Assembly: GCA_014879945.1 (NCBI GenBank)
Contig: JACSRE010000108.1
Coordinates: 1 to 45,325, forward strand
Source: Myxococcus sp.
GTDB taxonomy: Bacteria > Myxococcota > Myxococcia > Myxococcales > Myxococcaceae
Length of the DNA stretch: 45,325 nucleotides
Direction: 5' to 3'
A model generated the notes under the pieces. It was not told the origin of the DNA. It ran no database searches and worked only from the letters and a program-made list of their open reading frames with translations. Every line of letters begins with the position of its first letter. Within the stretch, counting starts at the first letter, position 1. The position numbers and the translations under genes are program-made. This document shows positions 25,297 to 33,139 of this stretch, piece by piece.

Positions 25297-26772
25297 ATGA
25301 TGCTGGTTCTGGCTGATGTCGCGCCCGTTCAGGCCGAGGGGAGCCCGGTGGGCACCGTGGTTTCGGTGCTCCTGGGCCTGGGCTTCCTGGTGCTGGTGGT
25401 GTTGGTGCTGCGCAAGATGTTCTCGAAGGGCCTCACCAGGCCCATCGTGAGGCCGGGGCCGACCGCGCTCCCGCCGATGGGGCCTTTGGAGCCCGCGCTC
25501 CAGGCGCCGCCGAAGCCGAAGGTCGAGCTGCCGCCCACCGAGGCCGAGGCGAAGGCGAAGGCCGAGGCAGAGGCCAGGCGGCTCGAGGCCGAGAAGCTCA
25601 AGGCCGAGCGGGAGGGGCTGGAGAAGGGCTCGGTCGAGGCCGAGGCGCTCAAGGCGAAGGAAGAGGAGCTGAAGAAAGAGGCGTACCGCGCGCAGAAGCA
25701 GGGCGAGGCGGAGGAGAAGGAGCGCCGGAAGCGCGAGCGTGAAGAGGCGGAGCGGCTGGCGGCGGAGGAGAAGAAGCGCGCCGAGGCGGCTGCGGCGGAG
25801 GCGAAGCGGCACGCCGAGGCGGTGCAGCGCGCGAAGGTGGACGCGGAGGGTGGCGCCACGCTCGCGGCCGGGTTGTCGAAGACCAGGTCCGAGGGCTTCA
25901 TGGCGAAGCTCAACGGGCTCTTCGGTGGCGCGCCGAAGCAGCTCGACGAGAAGGTGCTGGCCGATCTCGAAGAGGTGCTCTTCACCGCGGACATCGGCGT
26001 GAAGACGGCGTCGGCGCTGGTGGAGCTGGCGCGCGACAAGGTGAAGTCGAAGGAGCTCGACAGCGCGGCGGCGCTGAAGGCCATCATCCGCAAGGAGATT
26101 GAGCGCATCGTCTCGCTCAAGGGCAACACCGCGCTGGCCGGGGGCGGGCCGCCGCACGTGATCATGGTGGTGGGGGTCAACGGCGCGGGGAAGACGACGA
26201 CCATCGGCAAGCTGGCGGCGAAGGCGAAGGCCGAGGGGAAGAAGGTGGTGCTGGGCGCGGGTGACACCTTCCGCGCGGCGGCCACGGAGCAGCTCGACGT
26301 GTGGGCCGAGCGCGCGGGCGCCGAGCTGGTGAAGGGGAAGGACGAGTCAGACCCGGCGAGCGTGGTGTTCGAGGCGATCAAGCGGGGCATCGAGACGGGG
26401 GCCGATCTGGTCATCGCCGACACCGCGGGGCGGCTGCACACCAAGCTGAACCTGATGGAGGAGCTGAAGAAGGTGAAGCGGGTGGCGGACAAGGCGCTGC
26501 CAGGGGCTCCGCATGAGGTGCTGTTGGTGCTCGACTCGACGATGGGGCAGAACGGCATCGCGCAGGCGAAGCAGTTTCATGAGTCGGTGGGGGTGACGTC
26601 GATCGCGCTGACCAAGCTCGATGGCACGGCGAAGGGTGGGGTGATCATCGGCATCTGCGACGAGCTGAAGGTGCCGGTGTCGTGGGTGGGGGTCGGCGAG
26701 AAGGTGTCGGACCTGCGGAAGTTTGAACCGAAGGAGTTCGTCGAGGCGCTGTTCGAAGCGTCAGCGTCGTGA
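25297..26772 (+). CDS. ftsY: Signal recognition particle receptor FtsY
   Basis: 491 residues from ATG 25297 (a second ATG follows at once). It is the GTPase that receives SRP-ribosome complexes at the inner membrane. An N-terminal TM helix (about 18-40) is followed by a long Ala/Glu/Lys-rich coiled-coil A domain (about 75-190), then N and G domains with GVNGAGKTTTIGK (292-304), DTFRAAATEQL (323-333), DTAGR (375-379), TKLDGTAKGG (439-448) and a C-terminal VGVGEKVSDLRKFEP. The membrane anchor plus coiled coil resembles other deltaproteobacterial FtsY. Its last 12 bases overlap the convergent glycosyltransferase gene. Confidence 0.97.
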   Translation: MMLVLADVAPVQAEGSPVGTVVSVLLGLGFLVLVVLVLRKMFSKGLTRPIVRPGPTALPPMGPLEPALQAPPKPKVELPPTEAEAKAKAEAEARRLEAEKLKAEREGLEKGSVEAEALKAKEEELKKEAYRAQKQGEAEEKERRKREREEAERLAAEEKKRAEAAAAEAKRHAEAVQRAKVDAEGGATLAAGLSKTRSEGFMAKLNGLFGGAPKQLDEKVLADLEEVLFTADIGVKTASALVELARDKVKSKELDSAAALKAIIRKEIERIVSLKGNTALAGGGPPHVIMVVGVNGAGKTTTIGKLAAKAKAEGKKVVLGAGDTFRAAATEQLDVWAERAGAELVKGKDESDPASVVFEAIKRGIETGADLVIADTAGRLHTKLNLMEELKKVKRVADKALPGAPHEVLLVLDSTMGQNGIAQAKQFHESVGVTSIALTKLDGTAKGGVIIGICDELKVPVSWVGVGEKVSDLRKFEPKEFVEALFEASAS

Positions 26773-27858
26773 GCGCGCGGCGGTTTCGATCAGCTCGATG
26801 AGCGTGGGCGCCCAGCGGGTGACGGAGTAGCGCTCGACGACGGTCTGGCGGCCAGCGTCGCCGAGTCGTTCTCTGAGCGCGTGGTCGTCGATGAGGTCGG
26901 ACAGCCGCGCGACCCACTCGTCTTCGGAGTTGGCGAGGAACCCGTTCTGTCCGTGAGTCACGATGGTGGTGTTCACGCCAACGGGAGACATCACGGTCGC
27001 AGCGCCGCACGCCATCGAGGTGAGACCTTTCAGGCCGCACTTCCCACGCGTCCACTCATCGTCTGGCAGCGGCATGAGGCCGATGTGCATGGCCTGAAGG
27101 AAGGGCACTTCGGTGGTCGCGCTCCACGGCTCGCCCTGGACCGCGAGCTGGTCGTCGCGGAAGTCGGGAGCGCCCATGACGCGAATCCGAACGCGGTCTT
27201 TGAAGCGGGCCTTCACGCGACGTAGCGCAGGCACGAGGGGCTTGAGGTGCGCCAGGGTCGACGCGCTCCCGCTCCAGCCGATGGTGATGGGGCCCTCGGT
27301 GCTTCGGGGCGCGCTGGTCCAGACGTCGGTGTCGACGCAGGTGGGGATGACGTGCACGTTGTCGCTGTGCTGGCGCGCCCACGAGGCGAGGTAGTCGTTG
27401 CCCGCGATGACGGTGTGCGCGAGCCCGACGATTCGGGGGAGCTTGTCGACGTTCTTCAGGAAGGCGAAGCGCCGGTTGGCCTCGGAGACGGCGTGGATCC
27501 AGATGGCGTCGTCGAAGTCGTAGACGATCGGCGCCTGGAGCGAGGCGAGCCATTCGCTCCAGTGGTTGAAGAGGAAGAAGGCCTCGCGCTGCACGAAGAT
27601 GACGTCGGGGCGGGAACGGAGCCGCGGACGCACGCTCGAGACCCGACGAGCGACTGCCTTCAGCGCGACGAGGGCCTTCTGATGGACGGGGGCGGCGCCG
27701 TAGAAGACGCGCAGGTCCTCGGCCGAGAGCACATGGCGCTCGTCCACCGTGATGCCAGCCCGATGAAGGGCCGGCTCGAAGGCTTCGATGCGGTAGCGCT
27801 GGCTTGGTGAACGGTCGTGCTCCTGAAGAGCCAGATAGAGAACTCTGAGTGGACTCAT
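26761..27858 (-). CDS. GT4-type glycosyltransferase
   Basis: 365 residues. A GT-B fold enzyme of the GT4 type that probably adds a sugar in exopolysaccharide synthesis at the inner membrane. Conserved blocks are APIVYDFDDAIW, AHTVIAGNDYLASWA, IPTCVDTDVW, TIGWSGSASTLAHL and LMPLPDDEWTRGKCGLKGL. The same blocks occur in the enzyme at 38580-39653, so the two are paralogous. Its stop overlaps ftsY by 12 bases. It starts the polysaccharide locus, diverging from another GT4 at 28063. The 204 bases between the starts hold no clear gene. Confidence 0.85.
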   Translation of the reverse strand: MSPLRVLYLALQEHDRSPSQRYRIEAFEPALHRAGITVDERHVLSAEDLRVFYGAAPVHQKALVALKAVARRVSSVRPRLRSRPDVIFVQREAFFLFNHWSEWLASLQAPIVYDFDDAIWIHAVSEANRRFAFLKNVDKLPRIVGLAHTVIAGNDYLASWARQHSDNVHVIPTCVDTDVWTSAPRSTEGPITIGWSGSASTLAHLKPLVPALRRVKARFKDRVRIRVMGAPDFRDDQLAVQGEPWSATTEVPFLQAMHIGLMPLPDDEWTRGKCGLKGLTSMACGAATVMSPVGVNTTIVTHGQNGFLANSEDEWVARLSDLIDDHALRERLGDAGRQTVVERYSVTRWAPTLIELIETAARSRR

Positions 27859-28062
27859 GGCCAGGCTCGCCTGATGCCTCGCGCAGAGGCCGGCGAGGAG
27901 TCGTCGACGTTATCAGCGCGCGCGCGCCAGTGAGCCCAAAGTCTGAATCTGGAGCGCGCTGCCTGCCACATGAGGCAAAGCGCGCACCCTGTTGGGTGAA
28001 ACCGGCTACGTTGGAATTTGATGTGCATCGCGGCGCCCCATCTGCTTCGAGCTGAGTGACCG

Positions 28063-29181
28063 ATGGCCCGGCTGATCTTCGTCGTCAACAACCCCGACTT
28101 CCTGGTGTCGCACCGCATGGTCCTGGTGCGAGGTGCGGTCGCGGCGGGGTACGACGTTCACGCGATCGCGCCAGCCGGTGCCGGTGCCGCGGAGCTCAAG
28201 GCGGCAGGGGTCGAGACGCACGAGTGGTCGCTCGACCGGAAGGGGCAGGCGTTGGCCTCAGAGGCCAGCTCGGTGGCCGACCTGGTGCGGCACTACCGTC
28301 GACTCGCGCCTGACGTGGTTCATCACGTCACCATCAAGCCAGTGCTCTACGGCAGCGCTGCTGCGCGGCTCGTCCGCCGACCGGCCGTCGTGAACGCCGT
28401 CTCGGGCTTCGGCTACGTCTTCCTCGCGCAGGGGCCCGTCGCTGCGCTTCGAAGACGAGCCATCGCCGCCGCGTACCGAGTGGCCCTCTCGACGCCGCGG
28501 TCCGTGTGCGTGCTCCAGAACGATGACGACGAGAACGACCTGCGCCGGTTTGGCGCGCTCGGCAGAGCCGACGTCGTGAAGATCCGCGGGAGCGGGGTCG
28601 ACCTCGGTCGCTTCGTCGCCTCGCCGGAGCCCGAGGGGCCGCCGGTCGTCATGCTCCCCGCGAGGCTGCTGAAGGACAAGGGCGTGGTCGAGTTCGTCCA
28701 GGCCGCGCGGCTCGTGAAGGTCACGCATCCGACGGTTCGCTTCGTGCTCGCGGGTGGGCTCGACGCGGGCAACCCCGCCGCCGTGACCGAGGCCGAGGTC
28801 AGGCGATGGGTCGCCGAGGGCGCGGTCGAGTGGTGGGGCCACCAGCGCGACATGGCAGCCGCGTTCTCCAGCGCGACGCTCGTTTGCCTGCCCTCCTATC
28901 GAGAGGGCATGCCGAAGGCGCTCCTCGAGGCCGCCGCCGTGGGGCGAGCGCTCATCACCTGTGATGCCCCCGGGTGTCGCGACGCCGTCGATGGGGGTCG
29001 CGCTGGCGTGCTCGTTCCGGTGAGGGACGGCGGCGCCATCGCGGTCGCGGTCCGACGACTCCTTCAGGACCCGGCGGAGCGGCTTCGGTTGGCGGAGGCC
29101 GCGCGAGGCCTGGCCGTGGAGCGCTTCGACGAGCAGCTGGTCTTGCGAGCCCACCTCCGCCTGTACGAGCGCTTACGTTGA
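28063..29181 (+). CDS. CapM/PglA-like GT4 glycosyltransferase
   Basis: 372 residues with an N-terminal half typical of CapM-like enzymes (FVVNNPDFLVSHRM, HHVTIKPVLYGSAAARL, NAVSGFGYVFL) and a GT4 donor site (IRGSGVDLGRF, LPARLLKDKGVVEF, LPSYREGMPKALLEAAA, TCDAPGCRDAV). Such enzymes transfer hexosamine-type sugars to a lipid-linked acceptor. It is 101 bases upstream of the WecA-like initiating transferase, which fits it being an early step of the same repeat-unit pathway. Acceptor and sugar are unknown. Confidence 0.9.
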   Translation: MARLIFVVNNPDFLVSHRMVLVRGAVAAGYDVHAIAPAGAGAAELKAAGVETHEWSLDRKGQALASEASSVADLVRHYRRLAPDVVHHVTIKPVLYGSAAARLVRRPAVVNAVSGFGYVFLAQGPVAALRRRAIAAAYRVALSTPRSVCVLQNDDDENDLRRFGALGRADVVKIRGSGVDLGRFVASPEPEGPPVVMLPARLLKDKGVVEFVQAARLVKVTHPTVRFVLAGGLDAGNPAAVTEAEVRRWVAEGAVEWWGHQRDMAAAFSSATLVCLPSYREGMPKALLEAAAVGRALITCDAPGCRDAVDGGRAGVLVPVRDGGAIAVAVRRLLQDPAERLRLAEAARGLAVERFDEQLVLRAHLRLYERLR

Positions 29182-29282
29182 ACCGTCGCTGGCGGGCGCG
29201 CTGTGGGGTCGGGTAGGGTGACACTTCGCTTGAACGGTGCGACCGGCGCGGGGGACTGACGCCAAAGCGAGTCGGAGAAGTG

Positions 29283-30800
29283 ATGCAGACCTACGTCGCC
29301 AGCTTCGTCGTGGCAGCGATCGCAGCGGCGGTCGCCACCCCGCTTGCCCGCCGCGTGGCCTTCCGGTTCAAGGTGGTCTCGACCCCTGGCGGCCGGCACA
29401 TCCACGGGCAGGTCATTCCCCGGCTTGGCGGGCTGGCGATTTTCGCAGGGGCGATGGTCACGATCCTCGGCACCGTGGTGCTCGGCCCCGTTGGCGAGCT
29501 GTTCGATGCCGAGGCGCGGTGGCGTGGGCTCGGCCTGCTGATCGGCAGCGCCGTCATGTTCGCGCTCGGCGCCGCCGACGACTTCAAGTCGGTGCGCGCG
29601 CTGCACAAGCTGCTGGTGCAGATCCTGGCCGCGTCCATCGCGTGGTCCTTCGGGTTTCGCATCGACGTCGTCGACCTGCCGCTCCTCGGGACCTTCTCGA
29701 TGGGGGTGTTTTCGCTGCCCATCACGGTGTTCTGGATCGTCGGCATCGTCAACGCGGTGAACCTCATCGACGGCCTGGACGGCCTGGCGGCCGGCGTCGT
29801 GTTCTTCGCGGGCGTCACGAACTTCGTCGTGGCCTACCTGCAGGGCACGACCTTCGTCGCGGTGGTGATGGCGACGATGGCCGGGTCGGTGTTGGGGTTT
29901 CTCTTCTTCAACTTCAACCCGGCACGCATCTTCATGGGTGACTCCGGGAGCTACTTTCTCGGGTTCGTGCTCGCCGTATGCAGCATCGCCGGCCCGCTCC
30001 AGAAGGCGTCAGCGGCCGTCTCCATCGCGGTCCCCATCGCCGCGCTCGGCGTTCCCATCATCGACACGCTGCTCGCGATGGTGCGGCGCTTTCTCGAGCG
30101 TCGGCCGCTCTTCGCGCCTGATCGGGGTCACATTCACCATCGGCTGCTCGACATGGGGATCACCCATCGTCGCGCGGTGCTGATCATCTACGGGGTGACC
30201 GTCGCGCTGTGCATTGGCGCCATCGCCATCGCCTTCGGCCGGAACTGGGAAGTGGGCGCCGCGGTGCTCGCGGTCTCGGCGGTGCTGTTCGGCCTCATTC
30301 GTTTCATCGGATACTTCGAGTACCTCGCGGTGGCGGCGCGACAGAAGAAGCGCATCAACAGCCGGCACGTCGAGTGGTTGCGCAAGGTGGTCATGCGACT
30401 GCCCGCGAGGTTCGGCGCCGCTCGGACCGAGAGCGAGGTGCTGAGCACCCTTGCGTGGCTGGCCGTCGAAGCGCGCTTCGAGTCGATTGAAGTCGTGCAG
30501 GGATCAGGTGCGACGCGCACTGCCATGTTCACCTTTCGTGGGGCTGACTATGGCGACATGGAGAAGCGCGACGTGACGGCGAGCGAGCTGCCGCTGGCTC
30601 CGGGCGCGAACGTGAGCGTCTACTTCTCGTGGCGCAGCGAGTTCGGTGACGTTCCGCCACAGATGGACATTCTGCTTCAGTTGGTCGTCGATGAACTGTC
30701 GGCGCACCTCCGAAGGGTGGGCAGCATGCTCAGCCCTGTTGAGCCGGAGCCAGTTGAGACGTCGGTTGCTGTTGCGGAGATGAAGACCGTGCGTTTGTAG
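29283..30800 (+). CDS. WecA/MraY-family initiating phosphoglycosyltransferase with soluble C-terminal domain
   Basis: 505 residues from ATG 29283 (GGAG at 29274-29277). The polytopic half has the family motifs NAVNLIDGLDGLAAGV, FMGDSGSYFLGF and DRGHIHHRLLDMGI, which bind the UDP-sugar and Mg2+. It joins a sugar-1-phosphate to undecaprenyl phosphate, the first step of polymer repeat-unit synthesis. It is about 150 residues longer than WecA: after the last TM, from about residue 350, a cytoplasmic domain (SEVLSTLAWLAVEARFESIE and MDILLQLVVDELSAHLRRVG) looks GAF-like, though this needs structural support. Its 3' end overlaps the next, convergent gene by 71 bases. Confidence 0.92.
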   Translation: MQTYVASFVVAAIAAAVATPLARRVAFRFKVVSTPGGRHIHGQVIPRLGGLAIFAGAMVTILGTVVLGPVGELFDAEARWRGLGLLIGSAVMFALGAADDFKSVRALHKLLVQILAASIAWSFGFRIDVVDLPLLGTFSMGVFSLPITVFWIVGIVNAVNLIDGLDGLAAGVVFFAGVTNFVVAYLQGTTFVAVVMATMAGSVLGFLFFNFNPARIFMGDSGSYFLGFVLAVCSIAGPLQKASAAVSIAVPIAALGVPIIDTLLAMVRRFLERRPLFAPDRGHIHHRLLDMGITHRRAVLIIYGVTVALCIGAIAIAFGRNWEVGAAVLAVSAVLFGLIRFIGYFEYLAVAARQKKRINSRHVEWLRKVVMRLPARFGAARTESEVLSTLAWLAVEARFESIEVVQGSGATRTAMFTFRGADYGDMEKRDVTASELPLAPGANVSVYFSWRSEFGDVPPQMDILLQLVVDELSAHLRRVGSMLSPVEPEPVETSVAVAEMKTVRL

Positions 30801-32085
30801 AGCGGCGCTCGGCCCGGACCGCGAGGAGCAGGAAGAGAAAGAACGGCATCATAGGGGCTCGATAGCGGCTCAACGCCCCGAGGTTCGCGGTCGAGAGCCC
30901 CGTGCCAAGCGCCAGCACGAGCACGAAGGTGACGCAGAACATCAGCACGGGTTCTTGAATGACGAAGTTGATTGCCCGCGCAAATCCTGATCCCCAGAAG
31001 GCCTGAAAGAACAAGATGAGCAGCCACGTCATCTCCAGCGCGTTGAGGACTTGCATCGCTTTGCGGGCCTCAAAAATGAACGGACGGAACAGCGAGGTAA
31101 CGAGCGCGAACGGTGCCAGGCTGAGTTGGCTGGTGAGCGAGAGATTCTGGGTGCTTTCGACGTCAACTCCAGGGCCTTCGACCGAGAAATTCGAGGCCCC
31201 CGCAACCTCGCCGGCAACTCGCCGCTGGAAGGCCATTGACTCTCCGACTGAGTCGAGTGTGAGTTTTGGAAAGAACTTGGTCGCCCCAGAGAATCCGATG
31301 AACACCACGAGGGCCGCGAGAGCGAGGTAGCCCGGCTTGAGCGCGATGGCGCCGCGATCTCGAATGACGCGTGCCCATGTGATCCACACGCCCCCCGCGA
31401 TCACGAGGGCGATGAGGACGTAGGGCTTGAAGAGTGCGATCCCGCCGCCGGCCACCAGCCCTGTGACTATTGCCAACGCGAGACGTCGGCCCTCGAGCAG
31501 CCAGCGGAAGGAAAGGACGAGCGGCCCAACAAACACCATGACCATCGGTTCCTTCAGGAGGCCGCTCGTCCAGATGATGCCGCTCGGTGAGAGCATTACG
31601 GCGAACAGAAGCAACTGGCGAGAACGAGCACGAACCACGTCTCGAAGTGCGCGATAGATGAGCACCTTCGAGACGTAGGACCAAATTGTTATCATCAGGG
31701 CACCCGCATAAAGAGAGTCTCCTAGGATGAACGAGAGTACGACCGCGACCGCCTGCATCGACCCGGTGGACGATTCGCCGACGACTTCGAACGGCAGTCG
31801 CTGTTCCTGCTGGAACAAGAGATTCAAGACTTCTGGGGCGATCGCTTCGAAGTCGAACCGCAAACCATCAGCGATTGGCACGCTGAACCGGTGGTAGGTG
31901 ATCATGTCCCCGCCCTCCGTGTAGTAGAGCGTGTAGATCAGGATCAGCCCGATGGACGCGGCGACGTGGAAGGCGAAGCTCAGCGTCAGCACGCGGCCTT
32001 CTTCACGATCGTGGAACCTCAGCACCACGGCGTGAATCGCGAGCCCCACCAGGAGCACGATCGGCGTAAAGATGAAGTCTTCCAT
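30730..32085 (-). CDS. Polytopic membrane protein, probable polysaccharide polymerase-type
   Basis: 451 residues with about 10-11 TM segments (from FIFTPIVLLVGLAIHAVVL to PMMPFFLFLLLAV). A large external loop follows the second TM (YYTEGGDMITYHRFSVPI), with SPSGIIWTSGLLKEP mid-protein, a motif seen in Wzy-like and GT-C-like polytopic proteins. It is probably a polymerase or membrane glycosyltransferase of the locus. Base composition looks more AT-rich than its neighbours, suggesting separate acquisition. Its ATG (32083-32085) overlaps the ATG of the divergent gene at 32084, and its 3' end overlaps the initiating transferase. Confidence 0.8.
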   Translation of the reverse strand: MEDFIFTPIVLLVGLAIHAVVLRFHDREEGRVLTLSFAFHVAASIGLILIYTLYYTEGGDMITYHRFSVPIADGLRFDFEAIAPEVLNLLFQQEQRLPFEVVGESSTGSMQAVAVVLSFILGDSLYAGALMITIWSYVSKVLIYRALRDVVRARSRQLLLFAVMLSPSGIIWTSGLLKEPMVMVFVGPLVLSFRWLLEGRRLALAIVTGLVAGGGIALFKPYVLIALVIAGGVWITWARVIRDRGAIALKPGYLALAALVVFIGFSGATKFFPKLTLDSVGESMAFQRRVAGEVAGASNFSVEGPGVDVESTQNLSLTSQLSLAPFALVTSLFRPFIFEARKAMQVLNALEMTWLLILFFQAFWGSGFARAINFVIQEPVLMFCVTFVLVLALGTGLSTANLGALSRYRAPMMPFFLFLLLAVRAERRSTNARSSSPQQQPTSQLAPAQQG

Positions 32086-33139
32086 GGCGCTGGCTGCTCA
32101 GTACTCCAGAACCGCCCCACTATTCGAGGTGCTCGCCAGGATTCCGCACCGGACGGCGGAGCTGCGCGAGCTCGTGCCACGGCTCGAGCCCGTCGACCTC
32201 GTGAGCGCTGCAGCTCGCCACGGCGTCAGCGCCTGGGTCGCCGAGGCCTTCAGCGCCGAGCGGCTGACGTTCGCGGCCCAGGCGCAGCTCATCGCCGACG
32301 CGAGGGCCACCGTCGCGTCGGCGCACAAGATCAAGCGGCTCACCCTCGCGGTCATCGACGCGCTGGCGACGACGGGGGTCGAGCCCGTGGCGCTCAAGGG
32401 CGCCGTGCTGGCGCAGCGGCTCTATCCGCACAGCCCCCTCTGCCGGCCATCGACCGACGTGGACGTGCTGGTTCGACCAGACGAGCTGCCGCGCGTGGCG
32501 ACGGTGCTCGAAGCGATGAGCCTCGCGCGCCAGGTCGACCAGGCCCTCGGCGACGTCTTTGAAGACCATCACCACCTGTCCTTCGCGGGCCCGCCGGGTC
32601 TCGTCGAGGTGCACTTTCGGCTGATCTCGACCCTCGGCCGCGGCCTGTTCGATGACGCCTCGGTGCGCGCTCGCACCAGCGCGTTCACCTTCGAAGGGCG
32701 AAGGGTCTTGGTGCTCTCGCCCGAAGACGAGTTCCTCTACCTCGCGACCCACGCGGCGAATCACGGGTTCCTTCGAATCGGCTGGCTGGTCGATCTCCAG
32801 CAGTTCCTTCGCTACCACCCTGCGCTCGACTTCGAGGCGATCGCGGAGCGCGCTCGCGACGCCGGGTTCCTGCAGGCCCTCTCGGTGACTCTGGGCCTGC
32901 TCGAGGGGCTGCTCGCCGTCGAGCTCCCCCGCGCGGCGCGCATCGCCGTGCCACCGCGACGCCGGCGCTGGGTTGACGCCGCCCTCTTCTCGGGCGCGCG
33001 GGTCGAGCGCGCCTCGCTCTCTGGCCATCGCCTGGGCGGCTTCGCGCTCAGGCTCTGGTTGGTCGACTCTCCGCGTCGTGGATTCCGTCACGTCCTCGAC
33101 GGCTTGAGGCGGTACGCTCGACGAGGCGCGCCCAGCTGA
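32072..33139 (+). CDS. NTP_transf_5-type nucleotidyltransferase-like protein
   Basis: 355 residues from ATG 32072; the in-frame ATG 32084 is equally possible. The motif region VEPVALKGAVLAQRLYP, CRPSTDVDVLVRPDELPRV holds the DxD of the nucleotidyltransferase fold (Asp in STDVDVLV). Later VEVHFRLIS and ATHAANHGFLRIGWLVDLQQ match the uncharacterised family often found in exopolysaccharide and exosortase loci. The substrate is unknown. It diverges from the polymerase-like gene with overlapping start codons, and its stop overlaps the O-antigen-ligase start (TGATG). Confidence 0.82.
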   Translation: MKSSMALAAQYSRTAPLFEVLARIPHRTAELRELVPRLEPVDLVSAAARHGVSAWVAEAFSAERLTFAAQAQLIADARATVASAHKIKRLTLAVIDALATTGVEPVALKGAVLAQRLYPHSPLCRPSTDVDVLVRPDELPRVATVLEAMSLARQVDQALGDVFEDHHHLSFAGPPGLVEVHFRLISTLGRGLFDDASVRARTSAFTFEGRRVLVLSPEDEFLYLATHAANHGFLRIGWLVDLQQFLRYHPALDFEAIAERARDAGFLQALSVTLGLLEGLLAVELPRAARIAVPPRRRRWVDAALFSGARVERASLSGHRLGGFALRLWLVDSPRRGFRHVLDGLRRYARRGAPS

